Source of the DNA: JAJZJT01 sp964610905
Lineage (GTDB): Bacteria > Actinomycetota > Acidimicrobiia > Acidimicrobiales > RAAP-2
NCBI GenBank assembly: GCA_964610905.1
Contig: CAZSYT010000037.1
Location: 1 to 27,132, forward strand
DNA: 27,132 bases
Direction of reading: 5' to 3'
Part shown: positions 1 to 8,598 of the stretch, piece by piece
Layout of the letters: each line of letters begins with the position of its first letter
How positions within the stretch are numbered: position 1 is the first letter of the stretch
Notes under the pieces: generated by a model
The model's input: the letters and a program-made list of their open reading frames with translations, nothing else
Databases searched by the model: none
What the model was told of the DNA's origin: nothing
Program-made: the position numbers and the translations under genes

Positions 1-392
1 GGCTGCTGCGAGCCGGTGATCCTCGTGGCGATGTCGGCACCCTGTACACCGCGAAGGAGGCCGTCCGGGAGATCTACTCCCACGCCGACGAGTCCATCGC
101 CCTCGAGTGGGTGACCCAGCTCGCCGACGATCTCCAAGACGCCGACTACCCGGCCGAAGCCCGCTCCCTCGGGCGCACCCTCATGCGCTGGCGGCATGCG
201 ATCGTCGCCTGGCACCGGGCCAAGGTCACGAACGGACCCACCGAGTCGATGAACATCCTCATCAAGCGCATGGAGCGCGTCGCGTTCGGACTGGTGTCGT
301 TCCGGAACTACCGGATCCACGCGCTCCTCTACGCCGGCAAGCCGAACTGGAGCCTGCTCGGAACGGTCTCACCCCGCTGAATCCGAAGAACC
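1..392 (+). mobile_element. 3' end of an ISL3-family insertion sequence (left part outside the window)
   Basis: The window opens inside a transposase gene that stops at 378-380. Twelve bases later, the top strand at 385-392 reads GAAGAACC, so the bottom strand begins GGTTCTTCGGATTC. This resembles the GGCTCTTC-type terminal inverted repeat of ISL3-family elements, so I place the right end at about 392. The left end is outside the window, so neither the inverted-repeat partner nor the expected 8-bp target duplication can be checked here. The end lies 46 bp from the stop of the broken hydrolase. Confidence 0.6.
3..380 (+). CDS. ISL3-family transposase, C-terminal fragment
   Basis: Reading frame 3 is open from the window edge to a TGA at 378-380, giving about 125 residues of the C-terminal end of a DDE transposase. 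The stretch WRHAIVAWHRAKVTNGPTES followed by MNILIKRMERVAFGLVSFRNYRIHALLY is the hallmark end of the DDE_Tnp_ISL3 domain; the NGPTES segment normally carries the last acidic catalytic residue (E) of the DDE triad. An ATG-type start can be found at 107-111, but frame 3 is already coding upstream of it, so the gene is simply cut by the window edge. It mobilises its own element. Whether the full copy is intact cannot be told. Confidence 0.85.
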   Translation: MLRAGDPRGDVGTLYTAKEAVREIYSHADESIALEWVTQLADDLQDADYPAEARSLGRTLMRWRHAIVAWHRAKVTNGPTESMNILIKRMERVAFGLVSFRNYRIHALLYAGKPNWSLLGTVSPR

Positions 393-438
393 ACGTAGCG
401 CAGAGCCGACTGGTCGCCCACTGGCGGGTGGGCATCGG

Positions 439-1480
439 TCAGCGGGGCGACCCCCGCTCCAGCACCTCGGCTGCGTACGGCAGCCGCCGGCACGACCGGT
501 CCACCAGCACGGGTGCGCCGGTGTCGGCGCCGGTCGGACCGGGCGCCACCTCGGACCGGTGGTCCTCGACATGGAGGAACGCCGCCCCGACACGGGCCGG
601 CTGGTCCACCTGCAGGTAGTGGTTCGCACCGGGAACGAGGGAGAAGGAGCAGAGGATCCGGCCGGGCTTGCGCAGCAGGAAGTCGTTCCCGACCGCGCGG
701 TCGCCACCCGAGGCGGGGAGACGGTGTCGAGCAGTCCCCTGACCGAGGTGGTGGGGACGTCCGACGCGGCGGGCCGCTCGCGCTCGTGCTCGGCGCGCTC
801 GACGAGGTGCTGGATCGCCCCTCGGAGAACCTCGACGCCGTCGCCGTGCGCGAAGGTAGCGGCGAGCGCGGCGACGTCGGGGCGGTCGGCCGGCCTGGGC
901 GGCGAGAAGGTCAGCTCCCCCGTTCCGGCCGCGAGCAGCTCGGGCGTGAGCCCGTCCAGCACGGCCGGAGTCGTCGTGGCGTCGAGCACCTGCCGCTGGA
1001 AGTCGGTGAGGTCCGACAGGGGAGGAAGCGGTTGCCGTTGGTCAGCACCAGGTGCTCGATCACCGGGACAGATGAGCGGTCCGGGCCAGGACGGGCACCG
1101 GGCACGTAGTCGAGGGCCACGCTCGACCCCCGGTCGCGAGGACGACCAGCGCCTCGGCGCCGATGACCTCGCGGACGTGATGGTCGAGGAGCTCCGCGTC
1201 GCGGACCAGGCTGCAGCCCCAGCCCACGGGCTTCTCCGAGAACCCGCAGCCGGGGAGGTCCAACGCGCAGACCCGGTGGCGGCCTTCGAGGAGCTCGACG
1301 AGGTCGACCCAGCCGACGCTACACGTCGACAAGCCGTGGACCAGCAGGAGCACGGAGCGCTCCGCGTCGCCCGCCTCCACATGGAAGGCCACCACGTCAT
1401 CGGCACCGCCGTCAGGCGGCGCCCAGCGAGTAGGTGTCTCGGGCCCGCCAGGCGGCAGCACGGTCGTGAACGCCCGTCAT
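439..1480 (-). pseudogene. Alpha/beta hydrolase, broken by several frameshifts
   Basis: An alpha/beta-hydrolase-fold protein can be pieced together only by hopping frames. From ATG 1480: MTGVHDRAAAWRARDTYSL. A second frame (about 1100-1440) carries VLLLVHGLSTCSVGW (oxyanion-hole HG motif) and CALDLPGCGFSEKPVGW. A third (about 1010-1120) carries MALDYVPGARPGPDRSS and VIEHLVLTNGN. A fourth (about 750-1010) carries DLTDFQRQVLDATTTPAVLD. A fifth, ending at TGA 439-441, carries GNDFLLRKPGRILC and VPGANHYLQVDQPARV, which includes the usual catalytic-His region. At least four frame changes are needed for one ~340-residue protein. Either this is a decaying gene next to the insertion sequence, or the assembly has indel errors here. 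The strong C-terminal conservation argues for recent decay or sequence error. Confidence 0.7.
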
Positions 1481-1592
1481 GGTTCCCTCTCGTCCGCTTC
1501 CTCGCGGCAGCGGGGACGCTGCAGCCGGGACACGGTATGCCGACGGGCACCGGCCCGTGGCGGCCGGCCGGCCCGCTACCGCCCCGGCGCGG

Positions 1593-2492
1593 TCAGCCCG
1601 CCGGGAAGTCGGCGGCGAAGGCGGTCACGCTGGCGGCACAGACCGAGGCCGACGACGCCGGCAGCGTGCAGATGGACGTGTAGGCGCCGCCGTGGTTGGA
1701 CGGCGACCACGTCATGACCCCCTGGACGGGGTAGGGGCCGCCACCGCTGGTCGCGCCCGTTCCGGTCGTCAGGACGGTCACGCCGGCCGGCGCCGAGAAG
1801 CGGACCTCGGTCGCGCTGACCCGCACCACGGTGATCTCCGGGGAGAGCGACGCGCACTGCTCGGAGGGGTACGAGGCGTGCAGGGCGCTCAGGGCGGCCG
1901 GGAAGAACGGGCAGGCCTGGCTGAGCGTGCAGAGGGCGCACGCCGAGGTCTCGCTGGCCACGATCCCCTGGGCCGGCAGCGGGCCGCTCGTGGGGATCGT
2001 CGTCCCCGGCGGGACGACGTCGAACGCCTCCGATCCGTCGGCACCGACCTGGGCCCGGCACGTCCACCTGCGGGGCGCGACGACCCGCAGGATGCCCTGG
2101 GTGTCGGCGAAGGCGGCGAGCGACGGCGCCTGTCCGGCGATGCCGGCCGGCACCGACACCGTGACGCCGGACGGCAGTGCGACCGTGGTCGTCGTGGCAA
2201 CGCCCACCGTCGTCGGGCACGCCACGACCGGGAGCGCCACCGTGGTGGTGGCACCGGCCGGAGCCGTCGTGGTCGAGCTGGCCGCCGGGCTTGTCGTCGT
2301 CGACCCGGCTGCCCCGGCACCGGTCGTGGTCGAGCCGGAGGCCTGCGCGCCGCTGTTCGAGCTGCACGCCGCCAGCCCCAGCCCGAGCACCAGGACGATC
2401 GCCACGCGGGCCGCTGTGGCACGCGGGGCAAGCCGACCACGACGCCCGCGTCCGACGCCCACCAGTGCCCACCGCGGTCGAGCTTCGCCCAT
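1593..2492 (-). CDS. Secreted lipoprotein with Thr/Ser/Ala-rich linker, function unknown
   Basis: This 299-residue protein starts at ATG 2492 behind a GGAGGT ribosome-binding site 8 nt upstream. Residues 1-42 form a long Arg-rich signal peptide with hydrophobic core VAIVLVLGLGL and lipobox L40-A-A-C43, so the mature protein should be lipid-anchored on the outer face of the membrane. Residues 44-95 are a low-complexity T/S/A/G linker (TTTT, STTT repeats), typical of wall-spanning linkers. The globular part (about 96-299) has several cysteines (ACALC, QACPFF, SEQCASL, SICTL, VCAAS), suggesting disulfides. I do not recognise the domain. It lies 189 bp downstream of the histidine kinase on the same strand; a link to sensing is speculation. 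Confidence 0.8.
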   Translation of the reverse strand: MGEARPRWALVGVGRGRRGRLAPRATAARVAIVLVLGLGLAACSSNSGAQASGSTTTGAGAAGSTTTSPAASSTTTAPAGATTTVALPVVACPTTVGVATTTTVALPSGVTVSVPAGIAGQAPSLAAFADTQGILRVVAPRRWTCRAQVGADGSEAFDVVPPGTTIPTSGPLPAQGIVASETSACALCTLSQACPFFPAALSALHASYPSEQCASLSPEITVVRVSATEVRFSAPAGVTVLTTGTGATSGGGPYPVQGVMTWSPSNHGGAYTSICTLPASSASVCAASVTAFAADFPAG

Positions 2493-2681
2493 CGTCGGAA
2501 CCTCCCCGCCGGCAGTCCACGTCCCCGCCGGCCGGACCGTCCCCGCCGGCTCGCTGCCGTGCGCCGCACGCTACACGGCCACTTCGGCGGGACGTAGGAG
2601 CGCGCCCGGCACCGGCGGCGGTCCCGGCGGCGGCGAGCCGGCGACAGGGGCTGGCCCATCGCCTCCACCCGAAGGCTCCGG

Positions 2682-4259
2682 CTACGCCTCCGACGCGGGA
2701 CCGGTCCGGGACGGCGGTCCCTCCCTGAGCGACGGACCGGCGCCCGTCACCCGCCGCCCGAGGCGTCGCGTCCTCCCGCCGGTCTCCCGCGTGGGACGGA
2801 CCGGCGCCCTCCACGTGATCCGCGTGCCGTGCGGGCTGACCGGCGCCGACTCGAAGTGGCCGCCGACGACGGCGGCCCGGCGCGCCATGTTCCCCAACCC
2901 GTTCCCGACCGACGGGCCAGCGCGCGGCCCGAGGCCGTCGTCCACGACCTCGAGCACGAGCTCGTCCGCCGACACGCTGACGGAGACGCCGACCTCGGTC
3001 GCCCGAGCGTGCCGGAGCACGTTCGAGAGGGCCTCGCGCAGCACGGACAAGACGTGCTGGCGTGTCGCCCTGTCGCAACGGTCGAGGGCACCCGCGGTCT
3101 CCACGGCCGGCGTGAAGCCCAGGTGCTGGGCGTACTCGTCGGCGACGGCCTGGACCTCCCTGGCGAGGTCGCCACCCAGCTTCGGATCGCGCAGCCCGAA
3201 GATGGTCCGCCGGATCTCCGCGATGACGTCGTCGAGGCGGACGACCGACTCGCCGATGCGGTCTGCGACCTCCGGCGGGGCGAGGCCCGACACCGCCTGC
3301 AGCCCCAATCCGAGGGCGAAGAGCTCCTGGATCACGCCGTCGTGCAGGTCGGCGGCGATCCGGGACTGGTCCTCGAGGCGAGCGACCCGTTCGGCCTCCG
3401 CCCGCGAGCGGGCGAGGGTGAGCGCGACTCCCGCCGACTGCGCCAGCAGCTCGATCGCCGCGAGCTCGTCGGTCTCGTAGGGGCGATGCCCGGGTCCCGC
3501 GCCGACCAGAAGGTTGCCGAACACCGTGTCGCCGCCGACGATCGGCGCGATCATCGCCGGGCCGAGCCCCAGGCTGCGACCGTCTTCCTCGGTGGCGGCC
3601 GCCGTGAGGTCGTCGACGACGACGCTCCGCCGCGACGCCATGACCCTGGCGAGGAGGGTCCCCGGTGCGTACCAGCGCCCCATGAGCTCCGGCAGGCGCG
3701 TGCCGACCGCGGCCGCGACGACGACGCTGCCCGGCTCGTCTCCAGCCGTCACCACGCCCGCCTCCGTGGCATCGGCCAGCCGTCGGGCCGACCGGGCGAT
3801 GGCCTGCAGCACCTCTTCGGTCGCAGCACCGACGAGGAGCGACTGCGTGATCTCGGTGGCGGCGCGCAGCTGCTCCTCCATCCGGACGCGGGCCGTGACG
3901 TCGCGCAGGATGACGATCGTCCGCTCCTCGCCGCACGTCCCGACGAAGACGGCCGAGGACAGCTCGGCGAAGAACGGCGCCCCGTCCGCTCGGGTCATCG
4001 GGACGACGGCCTGGGCGCGACCGGTGCGCCTGCGTTCCTCGAGCGCCAGCTGCCACCGTGGATCGCCCTCGTCGCTGAAGCCCTGTCTGCCTCGCCGGCA
4101 GATGTCCTCCTCCGAGGCGCGGAGGATGGCGCAGGCCGCCGGGTTGGCCGCCAGGATCCTCCCGTCGGGGACGGTGATCAGCACGCCGTCGAGGCTGTGG
4201 TCGAAGACGGCCCGGTAGAGCCGGTCGTCGAGCGAAGGCTGGGGTGTGGTGCGTGCCAT
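2682..4259 (-). CDS. PAS-GAF sensor histidine kinase (DevS/NarL-type, HisKA_3)
   Basis: This is a 525-residue soluble sensor kinase. From ATG 4259: PAS domain (about 10-120), GAF domain (about 140-285), HisKA_3 dimerisation/phosphoacceptor helix with DLHDGVIQELFALGL (His306 is the expected phosphorylation site), and a HATPase_c domain with N-box REALSNVLRHA (N413), G1 VVDDGLG (438-444) and G2 GNGLGNMARRA (452-462). The last ~35 residues are a disordered basic tail. The frame stays open 33 codons upstream of 4259, but PAS domains usually start close to the N-terminus, so I prefer 4259. No membrane segment is seen, so the ligand is probably cytoplasmic (redox, gas or small molecule). The usual partner is a LuxR/NarL-type response regulator; none is in the window, so it is an orphan here. 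Confidence 0.9.
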   Translation of the reverse strand: MARTTPQPSLDDRLYRAVFDHSLDGVLITVPDGRILAANPAACAILRASEEDICRRGRQGFSDEGDPRWQLALEERRRTGRAQAVVPMTRADGAPFFAELSSAVFVGTCGEERTIVILRDVTARVRMEEQLRAATEITQSLLVGAATEEVLQAIARSARRLADATEAGVVTAGDEPGSVVVAAAVGTRLPELMGRWYAPGTLLARVMASRRSVVVDDLTAAATEEDGRSLGLGPAMIAPIVGGDTVFGNLLVGAGPGHRPYETDELAAIELLAQSAGVALTLARSRAEAERVARLEDQSRIAADLHDGVIQELFALGLGLQAVSGLAPPEVADRIGESVVRLDDVIAEIRRTIFGLRDPKLGGDLAREVQAVADEYAQHLGFTPAVETAGALDRCDRATRQHVLSVLREALSNVLRHARATEVGVSVSVSADELVLEVVDDGLGPRAGPSVGNGLGNMARRAAVVGGHFESAPVSPHGTRITWRAPVRPTRETGGRTRRLGRRVTGAGPSLREGPPSRTGPASEA

Positions 4260-4472
4260 GCGAACGTCTGAGGGTCGACCTGGGCGCTGCTGCCCCGACG
4301 GCTCGGCGGGACGACGGGCCAGTGCGTGGGCGCCGTCCGGTCGCCCGTCGCCTGTCACCGTCCACCGCGACGGCCGCTGGCGGGACCCCGCCGAGGATAC
4401 CGGTGACGCTGCCCGCGCCGTGCACCGCCTCGAACGTGCTCGGCGTTGGGTCCCCCTGCGTACCCGTCCCGG

Positions 4473-4952
4473 TCACCCGGAGAGCGGGCCCCCGTCGGTC
4501 CAGGTCAGGTGCTCCTCGGTCGCCCAGCTGGCACCGCGCCGGCGGCAGCCGACGCGCACCGAGACGGTCCCGCTCCGCCCCGTCCGGCCGCGTCGGAGCG
4601 CCACGAGGGCGGTGGGGCCGCGGTCGACGTGGGTGCGCGCCCCGCACGCCACGCAGTGGCTCGTGGCGTTCGCACCCGGGGCGAGGACGCGCTCGGCACG
4701 AGGCTTCGGGAGGGCTCCGGGGCGCGGCGGTCCCCCGGGGAGGCCGATCGAGAGCACGGGCGCGCCCCCCTCGTCCGAGCGGGTCAGCCAGCCCACGGCG
4801 CGCGCCGGAAGGTGCAGCCCGGTCATACCGGGTGGTCGGGGCGCCCGGTGCAGCACCTCGCCGCAGAGCTCGGGCCAGAACGCCTCGGCGTCGCGGGCGC
4901 CGGGACCAGGCACCGCGGGCCCGTCGAGGCTGGGCCGGCATCCCCACGTCAC
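4473..4952 (-). CDS. Hypothetical protein, 159 aa
   Basis: This frame reads from ATG 4952 with consistently G/C-ending codons, like its neighbours, and contains ordered-looking stretches (LCGEVLHRAPRPPGMTGLHL, VGWLTRSDEGGAPVLSIGLP). The second half has HCVACGARTHVDRGPTALVAL followed by VSVRVGCRRRG: a CxxC pair plus a later Cys that could bind a metal. I recognise no family. It sits between the glycosyltransferase fusion (stop at 5031) and the histidine kinase (start 4259) on the same strand. There is no strong ribosome-binding site before ATG 4952, so the true start may be internal, for example at the Met in PPGMTGLHL. It could be a spurious frame in very GC-rich DNA; codon use makes a real gene somewhat more likely. 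Confidence 0.5.
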   Translation of the reverse strand: MTWGCRPSLDGPAVPGPGARDAEAFWPELCGEVLHRAPRPPGMTGLHLPARAVGWLTRSDEGGAPVLSIGLPGGPPRPGALPKPRAERVLAPGANATSHCVACGARTHVDRGPTALVALRRGRTGRSGTVSVRVGCRRRGASWATEEHLTWTDGGPLSG

Positions 4953-5030
4953 GGTTGCTGGCTCGGGCTCCCTCCGCGGCGGTCCTCGCCGATTCCCTCG
5001 TCACCGGCGGCGGCGGCGACGACCGCTCTG

Positions 5031-8000
5031 CTACGCGCGGCCCGCCAGGTGCCACGCGAGACCGAGGGCTGACGGGTGGACCCGCGAGAGCGCGGCCCAC
5101 GTGGCCTGCTGCAAGCGGGTGGGCCCCCGGTAGGGCTGGCCGAGCGACTCCGCTGCGCGCTGCATGCGCTGCTCGACCGTCGCCTTGACGCCGTTCAGGT
5201 GGTTCCTCCACGCCGGTTCCACCAGCGCTTCGAGCTCGTCGGCCAGCGCGTCCTCACCGTCCTTGCGCAGGGTGTCGAGGAAGCGACGTCGGTAGCGGTG
5301 GACGGCGAGGATCTGGCCGAGCGGCGCCGCGCTCTGCTGCGCCTCGTGCCACCGCCAGTTGGCCGTCACCTCGTCGGTGGCGACGAAGGAGCACCGGCGA
5401 GCGAGCCGCAGCCACAGGTCGAAGTCGACCGAGATCCGCCCGCGTTCGTCGTAGCCGCCGATCGCCTCGAGCGCGTCACGGCGCACGATGCAGCCGATGC
5501 AGGGGTGGATCCAGCTCCAGAAGGCGTCCCTCAGCACCTCGCGCGGCTCACCGACCGGGATCGGCCCGAGGAACACCTGGTCGTCCAAGCCGAAGCGCTG
5601 CACCGCGCCGTACGCGCACCCCACCTCGGGATGGCGCTCGAGCAGCGCAGCGACCACCTCGAGGTGACGGGGTCGCCACGAGTCGTCCGCGTCGAGCCAC
5701 GCGACGGCGTCGCCGGCGGCCGCTCGCCAGCCCGTGTTGCGGGCGGCCCCCTCCCCCCGGTTCACGCCGTGGCGGACCACCGTGGCACCCCACCGTTCCG
5801 CCAGCTCGGCCGAGCCGTCGGTGGAACCGTCGTCGACCACGACGACCTCGTCGGCCGCCCGCGTCTGGCTCGCGATCGACGACAGCGCCTCCTCGAGGTA
5901 CGCCGACCCGTTGTAGCAGGGGACGACCGCCGAGATCCGCAGCACGAGCGGCGTGAGGCGCCGCCGCTCCTCTGCGCGGGCAGCACGCGCCTGCCCTCCC
6001 GAAGGTCCGAGGTCGGCGAGCGCGCCACCGTCGGACGCAGCCGGGGGGACCTCTGCTCGAGGTGAACGTCGGCGGGACAGCGCCTGGCCGTCCTCCGCCG
6101 TCGGCTCCGCACGGCGCTCGACGAAGTAGATGGTCTCGGTGCCGTACTGGGTGTCGGTCGCGAAGGTCTCCTCTCGCCACGAGAGGCCGACGAAGTGCCT
6201 CGTCAGGTCCTCCTTGGCGAAGGAGATGTCGGGGACACCCGGGTCCTCGTTGAAGGCGATCTCCCTCGTCGTCTCCGTGTACGGGGTGAAGGTGACGAGC
6301 ACGAAGCGGTGCCGGAACGACGCGAGGGCGTTCTCGAGGATCTTCTCCCACCGGTAGTTGTGCTCGAGGACGTGGCGCATGAAGACCCCGTCGACGTCGC
6401 TCCGGTACGTCTCGAGGTCGACGACCCGATCGGCGAAGCGGCTCGCCGAACCGTCCACGCCGACGTATCGGTCAGCGGGGACGAAGTTCCGCATCCACCC
6501 GAGGCCACAGCCCCAGTCCTCCACCGTGCCGCAGTCCGAGAGGAACTCCGCCCCCTTCCGGTAGGTCGACGTGTCGCCGTAGGGCCTGGGGGTCTCGACT
6601 CCCGCGTACCAGCCCTCCCACTTCGCGGTGTTGGCGGCAGCGGCGTCACCTCCACCGCCGGACGACCTCGGGAACGTGGACGACGGGGGACGGGGGACGA
6701 GCGGGACGGTCCCGAGACGGGCCCGCAGCCCCTCCGACCGCAGCAGGCGCCGGCCGGCCCGCGCGGCACGGGAGAGGGCATCGGCAGCCCGGACCGAGCG
6801 GCGAGCGCGGAAGGCGGCGAGCTCCTCCTCGAGCCGGCGGGCTCGGTCGCCCGCCTCGGACAGCTGGGCCTCGAGGCGCCCGATCGCTGGCTCCGTGCGG
6901 GCGGTCTCCGCTCGGGCCTCCACCTGGTCCTCCTCGGGCTGCTCCGACGAACCGGGGCCCTCCTCGACGGTCACCGAGAGGCGGACACCGGCGTCGAACC
7001 ATCGAACGAGCTCGTGGACGATGTCGAGCTCGAGGACGTACTCCCCGGCCGTGGTCGGCGCCCGGAGATCGCACATCTGTATCTCCGACGTCCCCGGGCC
7101 GATGTCGACCGTGAACCCCGTCCGCACGCCTTCCACGCAGGTGCCTGGATCGTCCACCGGGTACCACCGGTCACCGAGGTGGACGTACGGCGGGAATTCG
7201 CCCCAGGGCCAGACCTCGGTCCCGTCGTTGTGGACCCGCACCGCGATGGCAAGGGACTGGTCCGGCGCGACGCTGGACAGCGGTTCGAGGGGTTCGATCC
7301 GGGCTCGGTAGGCGGAGTCGGGGAGCCGGCGGCGCGCCCATCGTCGGTCGACCTCGGCGAGGCGGACGAGGGGGACGTCGGTGGTGGGCGTCCCCGGCCG
7401 GGGCTCGGTCGGCGCGGCCAGCACCTGCGCGATGAGCGCAGCGTCTTCGTCGGGGACGCTGGCCGTCGGGAAGCGTGCGTACCGTTCGGGGAAGTAGAAG
7501 CCGTTGACCGGAAAGCCGCGGTCGGTCACGTGCCCCGGCCGCTCGGCTTCGTAGAGGTCGGCCGTGCGCTCGCGTGCACCGAGGTCGTTCACGACGCAGT
7601 TGAGGTGGTAGAGGGGTGCGTCGACGTACCGGAACGGCGGCGTCGGGTCGGCCGACGAGTGCATCTCGCCCGGGAACCTCACGAGGGTCGGGTCGTTGCG
7701 CACGAGGCGGACCTGCCAGTCGAACCGCCACGGCGCCTCGTGGAGATAGTGGTGCTCGTCCGGCCACAGCCAGCGCCGCTCGATGAGCGTGCTGAGCACG
7801 TCGTCGGTGCGGGCGGCGTCCCCGAGCGCGGCCAGGAGCGCGGTGCTCGGCACCTCGTCGCTGTCGATCCGCAGGATCCACCGGCCCCGGCACAGGTCGT
7901 GCAGCCACGCCAGATGGCGCTCGATGCCGGTGCTGCGGTCGAACTCGCACCGGACGACCCGGTCCGCCACGGGGAGGACGTAGTCGAGGTCACCTTCGCC

Positions 8001-8123
8001 GACAGAGGCGTCGACGGCGCAGACGACCTCGTCGGCGACCTCGCGGAACAGCCCGAGGATCGCGGCCGTCCGTCCGAGCGGGTCTCCCGAGAAGCAGCAC
8101 ACGGACAGCGACGGCGAGCTCAT
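5031..8123 (-). CDS. Multidomain glycosyltransferase / beta-sandwich / methyltransferase / GT2 fusion
   Basis: This single 1030-residue frame (ATG 8123, GGAGG about 16 nt upstream) strings together five parts. Residues 1-220: glycosyltransferase-like domain with RIDSDE (85-90) at the DxD position. About 275-390: Ig-like beta-sandwich of the type found beside glycan enzymes (VRVHNDGTEVWPW, HLGDRWYPV, GEYVLELDIVHELVRWF). About 400-450: charged coiled coil. About 495-672: SAM methyltransferase with VEDWGCGLGWMRNF (motif I) and VGVDGS. About 728-935: classical GT2 domain with VVPCYNGSAYLEEAL, VVVDDGSTDGS and LDADDSW. The enzyme probably builds and methylates a surface glycan in the cytoplasm; no membrane segment is visible. 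The acceptor and sugars are unknown, and no other glycan genes flank it here. Confidence 0.88.
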   Translation of the reverse strand: MSSPSLSVCCFSGDPLGRTAAILGLFREVADEVVCAVDASVGEGDLDYVLPVADRVVRCEFDRSTGIERHLAWLHDLCRGRWILRIDSDEVPSTALLAALGDAARTDDVLSTLIERRWLWPDEHHYLHEAPWRFDWQVRLVRNDPTLVRFPGEMHSSADPTPPFRYVDAPLYHLNCVVNDLGARERTADLYEAERPGHVTDRGFPVNGFYFPERYARFPTASVPDEDAALIAQVLAAPTEPRPGTPTTDVPLVRLAEVDRRWARRRLPDSAYRARIEPLEPLSSVAPDQSLAIAVRVHNDGTEVWPWGEFPPYVHLGDRWYPVDDPGTCVEGVRTGFTVDIGPGTSEIQMCDLRAPTTAGEYVLELDIVHELVRWFDAGVRLSVTVEEGPGSSEQPEEDQVEARAETARTEPAIGRLEAQLSEAGDRARRLEEELAAFRARRSVRAADALSRAARAGRRLLRSEGLRARLGTVPLVPRPPSSTFPRSSGGGGDAAAANTAKWEGWYAGVETPRPYGDTSTYRKGAEFLSDCGTVEDWGCGLGWMRNFVPADRYVGVDGSASRFADRVVDLETYRSDVDGVFMRHVLEHNYRWEKILENALASFRHRFVLVTFTPYTETTREIAFNEDPGVPDISFAKEDLTRHFVGLSWREETFATDTQYGTETIYFVERRAEPTAEDGQALSRRRSPRAEVPPAASDGGALADLGPSGGQARAARAEERRRLTPLVLRISAVVPCYNGSAYLEEALSSIASQTRAADEVVVVDDGSTDGSAELAERWGATVVRHGVNRGEGAARNTGWRAAAGDAVAWLDADDSWRPRHLEVVAALLERHPEVGCAYGAVQRFGLDDQVFLGPIPVGEPREVLRDAFWSWIHPCIGCIVRRDALEAIGGYDERGRISVDFDLWLRLARRCSFVATDEVTANWRWHEAQQSAAPLGQILAVHRYRRRFLDTLRKDGEDALADELEALVEPAWRNHLNGVKATVEQRMQRAAESLGQPYRGPTRLQQATWAALSRVHPSALGLAWHLAGRA

Positions 8124-8598
8124 CCCCGCAGGCTAACGTTCCTCCCAGCAGCGGCACGAGAGCGACGCGCCGTGCTCGTTGCGTCCGGCACGCCGACGGC
8201 CGACGGCGACGGACGCTCCGGGCCCGTGGGACCTCGTCGCCGGCGGACCGAGCGACGTCGAGGGCGGTGCCGTGGGCCGTCCTCCGCTCCAGCCCCTCCG
8301 TGAGGACCGCGTCACGAAGACCCACCTGCCCACGCGACGCTCGTGGCGCGTCCTCAGTCACGTCCCGTGTGCCGGCGAGCGGTCGGTGCGCCCGCCACGA
8401 TCGGTTGTGATGCCTGCCGGGCTCAGGTCACCCTGCGCACGAGGCTCCTCGGGCGGGCGCCCACCGGGTGGACGGGGCGGGCGGGACGGCCACCCGGCGG
8501 TCGGCGGCGGTCGGCACGACCGGGGCGCGACGCGGCGGCTCCGGTGGCCTCGGCGGTGGCCATCGGAGCCGCGCGTCCGATCGACGAAGGCAGCCGCC
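8124..8598. other. Intergenic stretch of 475 bp without a convincing gene
   Basis: No frame on either strand shows a recognisable protein; the apparent short open frames are Arg/Pro-rich as expected from unselected GC-rich DNA. It holds the 5' region of the glycosyltransferase fusion (reading left) and, at its right end, the terminator-like hairpin of the NIDO protein gene. Confidence 0.6.
8535..8572 (-). terminator. Hairpin downstream of the NIDO protein gene
   Basis: Arms GCGGCTCCG (8535-8543) and CGGAGCCGC (8564-8572) are perfect complements. Inside them TGGCC and GGCCA pair again. The hairpin begins 27 bp past the stop codon at 8599 on the transcribed side. There is no T-run, which is common for actinobacterial terminators. 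Confidence 0.5.

Noticed and set aside
1576..5211. A 1211-codon open frame on the minus strand
   Set aside because: It runs antiphase across the lipoprotein, kinase and small protein genes and is Arg/Pro/Gly-rich throughout; a by-product of GC-rich codon bias.
7291..7300. GGTTCGATCC, a tRNA T-arm-like sequence
   Set aside because: No acceptor, D or anticodon arms around it, and it lies inside a well-supported coding region.
6195..8303. A 702-codon plus-strand frame across the glycosyltransferase fusion
   Set aside because: No recognisable motifs; the minus strand carries several full enzyme domains over the same bases.
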